Assembly (NCBI GenBank): GCA_947503365.1
Contig: CANNDT010000038.1
Coordinates: forward strand, 1 to 38,287
DNA length: 38,287 nucleotides
Source: CANNDT01 sp945876205
GTDB lineage: Bacteria; Acidobacteriota; Vicinamibacteria; Vicinamibacterales; UBA2999
Direction: 5' to 3'
Shown here: positions 22,865 to 29,777 of the stretch, piece after piece
Position numbering within the stretch: the stretch's first letter is position 1
Layout of the letters: every line of letters begins with the position of its first letter
Notes under the pieces: model-generated
The model's database searches: none
The model's input: only the letters and a program-made list of their open reading frames with translations
Told to the model about the DNA's origin: nothing
Made by a program: the position numbers and the translations under genes

Positions 22865-23434
22865 TTAATGCCCGAGCAGTTCCTGGTCCTTCTTCTTCTG
22901 CAGCTCGTCGATCATCTTGACGTGCTCGTCGGTGATCTTCTGCACGTGCTCCAGGCCCTTCCGCTCGTCGTCCTCTGACACCTTGTGTTCCTTGAGCAGC
23001 TTCTTGAGCCGCTCGTTGGCGTCCCGGCGGACCTGGCGGACGGCGTTGCGCCCTTCCTCGGCCTGCTTGTGCACGTGGCGTGAGAGCTCCTTGCGGCGTT
23101 CGTCGGTCAGCGAGGGGATTGGGATCCGAACGACCTTGCCGTCGTTCGAGGGATTGAGCCCGAGGTCCGACAGGCGAATCCCTCTCTCGATGGCGGCCAT
23201 CAGCGACGCGTCGAATGGCTGCGCCACGATCAACGACGGCTCGGGCACCGACAGGTTCGCCACCTGGTTGAGCGGCAGCTTCGAGTCGTAGGCCTCGACG
23301 TGCACGCCATCGAGCAGGTTCACGGTCGCGCGGCCGGTCCTGACGCTGGCCATGTCGCGTCGCACGCGCTCGATGCCGGCGTCCATCCGGGTCTTCACCT
23401 CGGTGAACATGCCCTTCAGATCATCGAAGTCCAT
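22865..23434 (-). CDS. frr: Ribosome recycling factor
   Basis: A 189-residue RRF, the usual length, which with EF-G splits post-termination ribosomes. It has the three-helix-bundle sequence with RVRRDMASVRTGRATVNLLDGV, LPLNQVANLSVPEPSLIVAQPFD, LGLNPSNDGKVVRIPIPSLT, and ERRKELSRHVHKQAEEGRNAVRQVRRDANE. A strong ribosome binding site (AGGAGAGG) precedes the ATG, 8 nt after the pyrH stop. It is the last gene of rplM-rpsI-rpsB-tsf-pyrH-frr, and its stop touches the REPIN-like element. Confidence 0.97.
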   Translation of the reverse strand: MDFDDLKGMFTEVKTRMDAGIERVRRDMASVRTGRATVNLLDGVHVEAYDSKLPLNQVANLSVPEPSLIVAQPFDASLMAAIERGIRLSDLGLNPSNDGKVVRIPIPSLTDERRKELSRHVHKQAEEGRNAVRQVRRDANERLKKLLKEHKVSEDDERKGLEHVQKITDEHVKMIDELQKKKDQELLGH

Positions 23435-23442
23435 CGCCTCTC

Positions 23443-24174
23443 CTAATTTGCGGTAACGGTGGTGCCAATCGGTTCGCCCATGACTGCGCGGCGGACGTTG
23501 CCAGGCAGGCGCAGGTTGAAGACGACGATCGGCAGTTTGTTGTCCATGCAGAGTGAAATCGCGGTGGCGTCCATCACCTTCAACTGCCGCTCGAGCACCT
23601 GCAGGTAGGAGATCGCCGAGTATTTCGTGGCATCGGGGTCGAGCATCGGGTCGGCGGTGTAGATCCCATCGACCTTGGTGCCCTTGAGGATCACCTCGGC
23701 CTTGATCTCCATCGCCCGGAGCGCGGCCGCCGTGTCGGTCGTGAAGTAGGGATTGCCGGTACCGGCCGCGAAGATGACGACGCGACCTTTTTCGAGGTGG
23801 CGGATGGCGCGGCGGCGGATGAACGGCTCCGCGACCGCGCGCATTTCGATGGCGGTCACGACGCGCGTGACCACGTTCTGCTGTTCGAGTGCGTCCTGCA
23901 GCGCCAGCCCGTTGATGACGGTGGCGAGCATCCCCATGTAGTCGGCGGTCGCGCGGTCCATGCCGCGCGCGCTGGCCGCCAGGCCGCGGAAGATGTTGCC
24001 CCCGCCGATCACGATTGCGGTCTGGACGCCAAGCGACTGCAGTTCGCCGACGTCTTTGGCTATCCGCGTGGTGACAGCCGGGTCGACCCCGAACTGCTGG
24101 TCGCCCATCAGGGCCTCGCCGGACAACTTGAGCAGGATGCGCTTGTACTTCGGCGAGTCGGCGGAATCAGGCAC
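23443..24174 (-). CDS. pyrH: Uridylate kinase
   Basis: A 243-residue amino acid kinase-fold UMP kinase that makes UDP for pyrimidine and cell-wall nucleotide synthesis. Motifs: KRILLKLSGEALMG near the N-terminus, AIVIGGGNIFRG, ADYMGMLATVINGLALQDAL, FAAGTGNPYFTTDTAAALRA and DPDATKYSAISY. The start is the GTG at 24174 (VPDSADSPKYKR). TATAAT lies 8 nt upstream, within the 22-nt tsf-pyrH gap, so an internal promoter may add to operon transcription. The neighbours tsf and frr are the common partners of pyrH. Confidence 0.96.
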   Translation of the reverse strand: MPDSADSPKYKRILLKLSGEALMGDQQFGVDPAVTTRIAKDVGELQSLGVQTAIVIGGGNIFRGLAASARGMDRATADYMGMLATVINGLALQDALEQQNVVTRVVTAIEMRAVAEPFIRRRAIRHLEKGRVVIFAAGTGNPYFTTDTAAALRAMEIKAEVILKGTKVDGIYTADPMLDPDATKYSAISYLQVLERQLKVMDATAISLCMDNKLPIVVFNLRLPGNVRRAVMGEPIGTTVTAN

Positions 24175-24178
24175 GGAT

Positions 24179-24200
24179 CGAAATTATACGTTCGATCTAG
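24179..24200 (-). promoter_or_regulatory. Candidate internal promoter in a palindrome between tsf and pyrH
   Basis: GATCGAA and TTCGATC, both 7 bp, flank a TATAAT (24183-24188) that stands 8 nt before the pyrH GTG. A -10 box inside an inverted repeat could be a repressor-controlled internal promoter. No clear -35 is seen; the support is sequence pattern only. Confidence 0.35.
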
Positions 24201-24805
24201 TCGTTTCCTTCGCCTACCCGGAAGCGCGCGAAGCGGCTGACCGTGATGTTCTCACCGGTCTTGGCGCTCGTCTGCGCCACGAGCTGGGCGATCGTGACGT
24301 TGGGATCGCGCACCGACGGCTGGTCGAGCAGTACGAACTGCGAGTAGAAGCTGCCGAGTTTGCCCTCGACGATCTTGTCGATCACGTTGGCCGGCTTGCC
24401 GCTGCTCTCCATCTGGGCGCGGTAGATGCCCTTTTCCTTCTCGACCGCCTCAGCAGGCACCTCTTCGCGGCGCACCCACTTGGGATCGGCCGCGGCGATG
24501 TGCATGCCGACCTCTTTGACGAGGTTCTGGAAGTCGTCGGTGCGGGCGACGAAGTCGGACTCGCAGTTCACTTCCACGAGGACGCCAATCTTGCCGCCCA
24601 TGTGGATGTAGCTGCTGATCGCGCCTTGCGCCGTGGTGCGGCCCGCGCGTTTTGCGGCCTGTGCGAGGCCGCGCTTGCGGAGCAGGGTGATGGCCTCTTC
24701 CATGTTGCCGTTGGCCTCCGAGAGGGCCGCCTTGCACTCCATCATCCCCGCGCCGGTCTTGTCGCGAAGCTGCTTGACGAGATCTGCCGTGATTGCCGTT
24801 GCCAT
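24197..24805 (-). CDS. tsf: Elongation factor Ts (short form)
   Basis: A 202-residue guanine-nucleotide exchange factor for EF-Tu. The N-terminal domain is clear (ITADLVKQLRDKTGAGMMECKAALSEANGNMEEAI, with the TDF-like loop region KTGAGMM), followed by the core (VEVNCESDFVARTDDFQNLV) and GSFYSQFVLLDQPSV. It is about 80 residues shorter than the E. coli protein and resembles the Thermus-type single-core EF-Ts. The start is the ATG at 24805, with GGAG 10 nt upstream, rather than the in-frame TTG at 24814. It follows rpsB in the usual S2-EF-Ts pair. Confidence 0.96.
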   Translation of the reverse strand: MATAITADLVKQLRDKTGAGMMECKAALSEANGNMEEAITLLRKRGLAQAAKRAGRTTAQGAISSYIHMGGKIGVLVEVNCESDFVARTDDFQNLVKEVGMHIAAADPKWVRREEVPAEAVEKEKGIYRAQMESSGKPANVIDKIVEGKLGSFYSQFVLLDQPSVRDPNVTIAQLVAQTSAKTGENITVSRFARFRVGEGND

Positions 24806-24877
24806 TGTGCTCAAACTCCGTACGTAGAAAGCGCCGGCCCTGGTACTCGAGCCGGCGCCCGAAATCGATTGAAACCC

Positions 24878-25687
<810 letters not shown>

Positions 25688-25703
25688 TCTCGTCTCCTTC
25701 TGT

Positions 25704-26096
25704 CTAACGTTTACTGAACTGGAACCGCTTGCGGGCGCCAGCGAGTCCGTACTTCTTGCGTTCCTTGATTCTCGAATCCGACGTCAGCAGGCCGTCCTTC
25801 TTCAACGCCTTGCGCAGCTCGGCGTTGAAGCTCACCAGCGCGCGGGCGATGCCGAGGCGCACGGCGCCTGCGGCGCTGTTCACGCCGCCGCCAGCCACCG
25901 TGGCGAGGATGTCGAACTTCTCGGCGTTGTCGGTGAGGACGAGCGGCCGGCGCACGTTCATGCGCTGCGTCTCGGTCGGGAAGAAGTTGGCGAACTCGCG
26001 ATGGTTGACGGTGATGGTCCCGGTGCCGGGTCGGAGGAACACGCGGGCGGCGGACGTCTTGCGGCGGCCCGTTGCGTAGTATTCAATCGTTGGCAA
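25704..26096 (-). CDS. rpsI: 30S ribosomal protein S9
   Basis: A 130-residue S9 with YYATGRRKTSAARVFLRPGTG, VAGGGVNSAAGAVRLGIARAL and the conserved basic C-terminus KKYGLAGARKRFQFSKR, whose last Arg reaches the ribosomal P site. It begins with a TTG 3 nt after the rplM stop; this near-contact suggests translational coupling, since only a distant GAGGT precedes it. The L13-S9 pair is a standard operon. Confidence 0.97.
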   Translation of the reverse strand: MPTIEYYATGRRKTSAARVFLRPGTGTITVNHREFANFFPTETQRMNVRRPLVLTDNAEKFDILATVAGGGVNSAAGAVRLGIARALVSFNAELRKALKKDGLLTSDSRIKERKKYGLAGARKRFQFSKR

Positions 26097-26099
26097 GTT

Positions 26100-26531
26100 T
26101 TACGCGACCTCGATTTTCTTCGGTTGCTGGGCGGTGTGCGGATGATCGGCGCCGGCGTAGACCTTCAGCTTCCGGTACATCGCATCTCCCATTTTCGTCT
26201 TCGGCAGCATGCCCCGGACGGCCTCTTCGACCAGCCGGATCGGCTGACGCTTGCGGACCACGACGGCCCGTTCCTCGCGCAACCCGCCTTCGAAGCCGCT
26301 GTGGCGGCGATAGATCTTCTGGTCTTCCTTACGGCCGGTCAGCTTGACCTGCGCCGCGTTGATGACCACGACGTGATCCCCCATGTCGATGAAGGGGATA
26401 TAGGTGGCCTTGTGCTTGCCTTGCAGGAGCTTCGCCGCCAGGGTCGACACGCGACCCAAAACCTGGCCATTGGCATCGATGACGTGCCACTGGCTGCCCG
26501 CGCTTTTCGCGCTCGGAATGAACGTACGCAT
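26100..26531 (-). CDS. rplM: 50S ribosomal protein L13
   Basis: A 143-residue L13: WHVIDANGQVLGRVSTLAAKLLQGKHKATYIPFIDMGDHVVVINAAQVKLTG is the family core, followed by KIYRRHSGFEGGLREE and VRGMLPKTKMGDAMYRKLKVYAG. It is the first gene of the minus-strand translation cluster, behind a near-consensus promoter and a leader of about 85 nt with two hairpins. The ATG at 26531 is preceded by GAAGGA at suitable spacing. Confidence 0.97.
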   Translation of the reverse strand: MRTFIPSAKSAGSQWHVIDANGQVLGRVSTLAAKLLQGKHKATYIPFIDMGDHVVVINAAQVKLTGRKEDQKIYRRHSGFEGGLREERAVVVRKRQPIRLVEEAVRGMLPKTKMGDAMYRKLKVYAGADHPHTAQQPKKIEVA

Positions 26532-26555
26532 GAAAAGGGAATCCTTCGCGACGCG

Positions 26556-26601
26556 GTCCCGACGGGGGACACCACAGTCTGGTCAGCCTACCTGTCCAGA
26601 C
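26556..26601 (-). promoter_or_regulatory. rplM leader with two hairpins
   Basis: In the leader RNA, GTCTGG (top strand 26596-26601) pairs with CCAGAC (26577-26582), and GTCCC (26566-26570) pairs with GGGAC (26556-26560). The second lies about 25 nt before the ATG. L13 leaders in other phyla are autoregulatory, so this may be one, but I cannot match it to a known RNA family. Confidence 0.4.
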
Positions 26602-26625
26602 AAAGCACTACAGCCGCAAACCCCA

Positions 26626-26654
26626 ATGATACGGACGGTTGTCGCCACTGTCAA
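26626..26654 (-). promoter_or_regulatory. Sigma-70-type promoter of the rplM operon
   Basis: On the minus strand, a consensus -35 TTGACA (26649-26654), a 17-bp spacer and -10 TATCAT (26626-26631). It is the best sigma-70 match in the window and lies about 95 bp upstream of the rplM ATG, as expected for a strongly expressed ribosomal protein operon. Confidence 0.85.
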
Positions 26655-26850
26655 GGCGAGGGCCACATGTTGTGCAGCCCCGAACGTCCGATAAACAGAC
26701 TCGACGGGCTTCCTAGCCCCTTCGGGCCTCCTTACAGATACGTCAGGGAACGACGGTTCTGTGACCGGCCGGCCGGGCTGGAAGCGCGATCAGCGAACCT
26801 GGACGACGGAGTTCGTCCCGTTTTCTCCGGAACTCACAAAGTTGACGTCG

Positions 26851-26865
26851 TGGCACGGCGGTTGC
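26851..26865 (+). promoter_or_regulatory. Sigma-54 (RpoN) type promoter of pilM operon
   Basis: TGGCACGGCGGTTGC matches the -24/-12 consensus TGGCACR-N4-TTGC, with GG and GC separated by exactly 10 nt. The predicted start is near 26877, giving a leader of about 58 nt to the pilM GTG. Type IV pilus genes are sigma-54/PilR-controlled in several bacteria, which fits. Confidence 0.7.
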
Positions 26866-26890
26866 CGAGCTGGGGTCGTCCAGAGTTGCA

Positions 26891-26918
26891 GTTCCGGGTT
26901 CCGAGTTCCGGGTTCCGG
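26891..26918. repeat. GTTCCGG 7-bp tandem repeat (four copies)
   Basis: Four head-to-tail 7-mers, GTTCCGG, GTTCCGA, GTTCCGG, GTTCCGG, in the pilM leader between the predicted -12 element and the ribosome binding site. They share the GTTC-rich style of the spacer at 3545-3745. Confidence 0.7.
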
Positions 26919-26934
26919 ACACGAGGTGCATGCT

Positions 26935-27993
26935 GTGTTTCGCAGAAGCAAGCCGATGGTGGGTCTCGACATCGGGTCGAGCGCCGTCAAGGCAGTCGAG
27001 CTGAAGCCCGTGGGGAAGTCGTACCGCGTGGCCGCGTTCGGCATGCAGCCGGTACCGCCTGACTCGATCGTCGATGGCGCGATCATCGACGCCGGCGCCG
27101 TGGCCGCCGCCATCCGTCGCATCTTCGATGGCAACAAGGCCTTCAAGGCGAAGGACGTCTGCGCCTCGCTCTCCGGCAACGCGGTGATCGTCAAGAAGAT
27201 CACGCTGCCGGTGATGACCGAAAACGAGCTCAACGAATCGATCTACTGGGAAGCGGAGCAGTACATCCCGTTCGACATCCAGGACGTCAACCTCGATTAC
27301 CAGATTCTCGACCCCGGTACCGGCCCCGACTCGCGCGGCAGCATGGACGTGCTGCTGGTCGCGGCGAAGAAGGAGAAGATCAGCGACTACACGAGTGTCA
27401 TCGCGCAGGCCGGCCGCACGCCGGTGATCGTCGACGTCGACGCCTTTGCCCTGCAGAACGCCTACGAGATCAACTACGGCCTCGAAGTCGGCCAGGTCGT
27501 GGTGCTGCTGAACGCCGGCGCGAGCGCGATCAACATCAACATCGTCCAGGGCGATCAGTCGGTCTTCACGCGCGACATCTCGATGGGCGGCAACGCCTAT
27601 ACCGAGGCGGTGCAGAAGGAGCTCGATCTGCCATTCGACCTCGCGGAGCAGGTGAAGAAGGGCATTCCGGTCGACGGCGCGACGTTCGAGGAAGCCCAGC
27701 CCGTGCTGCGCGCGGTGACCGAAAACGTCCTGCTCGAAATCCAGAAGACCTTCGACTTCTTCAAGGCGACCGCGACCACGGATCAGATCCACCGAATCAT
27801 GCTGAGCGGCGGCGCGTCGCGCGTCGACGGCTTCCGCGAGATGCTGCAGGAGCGTTTCAACGCCCCGGTCGAAGACTTCGATCCGTTCCGGACCGTGGGC
27901 TGGGACGCGAAGAAGTTTGGCGATCCTCTCGACGTGGCGTCGACGGCGGCCGTAGCCGTGGGGCTCGCGCTGCGACGGGTGAACGACCGATGA
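26935..27993 (+). CDS. pilM: Type IV pilus inner-membrane platform ATPase-fold protein PilM
   Basis: A 352-residue cytoplasmic actin/FtsA-fold protein that binds the PilN N-terminus and anchors the alignment complex. Marks: MVGLDIGSSAVKAVELKP (phosphate-1 region), IYWEAEQYIPFDIQDVNLDYQIL, VVLLNAGASAININIVQGDQSVFTRDISMGGNAYTEAVQ and MLSGGASRVDGFREMLQERF. The GTG at 26935 is chosen because it gives the family N-terminus (FRRSKPMVGLDIG) and has GAGG 8 nt upstream; the frame extends back to 26761 but that part crosses the promoter and repeat. Its stop overlaps pilN (ATGA). Confidence 0.95.
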   Translation: MFRRSKPMVGLDIGSSAVKAVELKPVGKSYRVAAFGMQPVPPDSIVDGAIIDAGAVAAAIRRIFDGNKAFKAKDVCASLSGNAVIVKKITLPVMTENELNESIYWEAEQYIPFDIQDVNLDYQILDPGTGPDSRGSMDVLLVAAKKEKISDYTSVIAQAGRTPVIVDVDAFALQNAYEINYGLEVGQVVVLLNAGASAININIVQGDQSVFTRDISMGGNAYTEAVQKELDLPFDLAEQVKKGIPVDGATFEEAQPVLRAVTENVLLEIQKTFDFFKATATTDQIHRIMLSGGASRVDGFREMLQERFNAPVEDFDPFRTVGWDAKKFGDPLDVASTAAVAVGLALRRVNDR

Positions 27994-28634
27994 TTCGCAT
28001 CAACCTCGTCGGCGTCGATCGGCAGAAGTCGAAGAAGGCGGTCGTCTTTGATTCGGGCAAGCAGATCACGGTGGCCTGCAGCCTGATTCTCGTCGCGGCG
28101 GCGCTGGGCATCGGCTGGTGGTACTGGTCGCTCGAGCAGGCATCGACGCGCGTCGATCAGGAACTGGTGGCGACGGAGCAGGAGCGGGCCCGCCTGCAGT
28201 CCCTGCTTGCGGAAGTACGGGACTTCGAAGCGCAGCGCGGCCAGCTCCAGCAGCGCGTCGCCCTCATCGAGCAGCTGCGCAGCGGGCAGAGCGTGCCGGT
28301 GCAACTCCTCGATCACGTGAGCCGCAGCCTCCCCGAGATGCTGTGGCTGACGGCGATGAACCAGGAGGGTGAGTCGGTGACCATCGAAGGGCAGAGCACG
28401 ACGCTGATCGCCTTGTCGGATTTCGTCGGCAATCTGGGAAATGGCAGCCTCCTGCAGAAGCCGATCGAGCTCGTCAACAGCCAGGTTGAGACCGTTGGCG
28501 GCGCCGCGCCGCAGAGCGGTGTCGATCTCATCAAGTTCACGGTCAAGGCGCAGCTCGCGCCCCCGCCCGGTTCTCCAGCCGCAGGGCGCGGCGCGGCTCC
28601 ACCGGCGACGGGGGCGCCGGCCGCGGCGCGCTAA
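27990..28634 (+). CDS. pilN: Type IV pilus assembly protein PilN
   Basis: A 214-residue bitopic inner-membrane protein. The short N-terminus MIRINLVG is the PilM-binding INLxP-type motif, with Val-Gly in place of Leu-Pro. A membrane segment (ITVACSLILVAAALGIGWWYW, about residues 27-47) is followed by a coiled coil (VDQELVATEQERARLQSLLAE) and a ferredoxin-like periplasmic domain ending in a Pro/Ala-rich tail. It starts in an ATGA overlap with pilM. The TAA stop lies in the TAAA loop of the palindrome GCGCGC-TAAA-GCGCGC (28626-28641). Confidence 0.93.
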   Translation: MIRINLVGVDRQKSKKAVVFDSGKQITVACSLILVAAALGIGWWYWSLEQASTRVDQELVATEQERARLQSLLAEVRDFEAQRGQLQQRVALIEQLRSGQSVPVQLLDHVSRSLPEMLWLTAMNQEGESVTIEGQSTTLIALSDFVGNLGNGSLLQKPIELVNSQVETVGGAAPQSGVDLIKFTVKAQLAPPPGSPAAGRGAAPPATGAPAAAR

Positions 28635-28641
28635 AGCGCGC
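28626..28641. repeat. TAAA-loop hairpin containing the pilN stop codon
   Basis: GCGCGC (28626-28631), TAAA, GCGCGC (28636-28641). The TAA of pilN is the first three bases of the loop. Same design as 8795-8814 at the murB stop. Confidence 0.65.
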
Positions 28642-28663
28642 TGACGGTCACCCGATACGCAAA

Positions 28664-29278
28664 ATGGCGATGAATCTCAGCCTGGAGAAGCTCCCCTGGT
28701 ATGCACAGGTCGGCACATTCGTCGTGCTGGCGCTGGCCGCTGTCGGCGTGTTCTGGAACTGGCACGCCCAGCCGGTACAGGCGAGCATCGACACACGCGA
28801 GGCGCAGCTGGCGACGATTCGCGCGGATATCGACCGCGGGCTCGCGATCGCCCGGCGCCTGCCCGAGTTCCGCCGCGAGGTCGGTCAGCTCGAGGCGCAG
28901 CTCGATCGCCTGAAGACGATCCTGCCCGAGGAGCGCGACGTCGCCGAACTGCTTCGCCGCGTGCAGGGAATGGCGACGCAGTCGAACCTGACCATCCGCG
29001 GCTTCACGCCACGCGCCGTCGCCACGCGTCAACTGCACGCCGAGTGGCCGATTGGGCTGCAGCTCGAAGGCACGTACCACGACCTGGGCGCCTTCCTCGA
29101 GCGCGTCAGCAGGTTTCCGCGAATCATCAACGTGAGCGGGATCAAGATCAAGGCGAATGACGTCCCGGGCAGCCAGGCGACGATTTCCGCCGAGTGCACG
29201 GCGACGACCTTCGTGCTGATCGAGCCGAAGCCAGCCACGCCAGCGCAGGCGCCGGGTAAGCCCGTGGGAACCGAATGA
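28664..29278 (+). CDS. pilO: Type IV pilus assembly protein PilO
   Basis: A 204-residue inner-membrane protein that heterodimerises with PilN in the periplasm. Visible: a short cytoplasmic N-terminus (NLSLEKLPWYAQ), a membrane segment (VGTFVVLALAAVGVFW), a coiled coil (REAQLATIRADIDRGLAIARRL, LEAQLDRLKTILPEE) and the conserved ferredoxin-like part (VAELLRRVQGMATQSNLTI, LQLEGTYHDLGAFLERVSRFPRIINVS). The ATG at 28664 has no clear Shine-Dalgarno; it follows pilN by 29 nt, the only real gap in pilMNOPQ. The stop overlaps pilP (ATGA). Confidence 0.93.
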   Translation: MAMNLSLEKLPWYAQVGTFVVLALAAVGVFWNWHAQPVQASIDTREAQLATIRADIDRGLAIARRLPEFRREVGQLEAQLDRLKTILPEERDVAELLRRVQGMATQSNLTIRGFTPRAVATRQLHAEWPIGLQLEGTYHDLGAFLERVSRFPRIINVSGIKIKANDVPGSQATISAECTATTFVLIEPKPATPAQAPGKPVGTE

Positions 29279-29775
29279 CGAAGGGCCTGCGGCTGCTCGT
29301 GGCGTTCGCGCTGATCGTGCCGGGCGCGGCGGCGTTGGCCCAGGCGCCTGCGGCGGGTTCAGCCGCCCAAGCGCCTGCTCAGGCTGCGCCGGCGACGCCA
29401 GGGCCTGAGCCTCAGGGGTTCACCTACAGCTCCGAAGGGCGGCGTGATCCATTCGTGAGCCTGATTCGGCGCGGAGGCGCGGGGCTCAGCCCGACTGTTG
29501 GCGGCGGTGCCCGCCCGGCGGGACTCGGCGGACTCGAAACGGCGGAAGTCACGCTGAAGGGGACCATCCAGAGCCAGAGCGGCTACGTGGGCATTCTCCT
29601 TGGCGCCGATAACAAGACCTACATCGTGCGCGCGGGCGACCGGCTGCTCGACGGCACTGTGCGTTCGATAACCCAGAACGCGCTGGTCATCCTGCAGCAA
29701 GTGAACGATCCGCTCTCGCTCGAAAAACAACGCGAGGTGCGGAAGGTGCTCCGACAGACGGACGAGGCCAAGTGA
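29275..29775 (+). CDS. pilP: Type IV pilus assembly protein PilP (non-lipidated form)
   Basis: A 166-residue periplasmic linker between PilNO and the PilQ secretin. It has a hydrophobic N-terminal signal (MTKGLRLLVAFALIVPGAAALAQ), an Ala/Pro/Gln-rich low-complexity stretch (residues 24-50), the conserved FTYSSEGRRDPFVSLI motif and a C-terminal beta domain (ETAEVTLKGTIQSQSGYVGILL, YIVRAGDRLLDGTV). Classical PilP is a lipoprotein; this one has no cysteine anywhere, so it is either released or held by an uncleaved signal. ATGA overlap with pilO. Confidence 0.9.
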   Translation: MTKGLRLLVAFALIVPGAAALAQAPAAGSAAQAPAQAAPATPGPEPQGFTYSSEGRRDPFVSLIRRGGAGLSPTVGGGARPAGLGGLETAEVTLKGTIQSQSGYVGILLGADNKTYIVRAGDRLLDGTVRSITQNALVILQQVNDPLSLEKQREVRKVLRQTDEAK

Positions 29776-29777
29776 CC

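Larger units (their letters stand above)
26532..26934. other. 403-bp divergent intergenic region, rplM / pilM
   Basis: The only gene-free stretch over 300 bp. From the rplM side it holds the two-hairpin leader, the TTGACA/TATCAT promoter, a stretch at about 26660-26840 with no feature I can name, the sigma-54-type element at 26851-26865, a GTTCCGG tandem repeat at 26891-26918 and the pilM ribosome binding site (GAGG, 26923-26926). Short frames across it have no recognisable product. Confidence 0.8.

Noticed and set aside
26761..26934. Upstream extension of PilM to an earlier start
   Set aside because: It would translate the sigma-54 element and the GTTCCGG array; GTG 26935 has a ribosome binding site and gives the family N-terminus.
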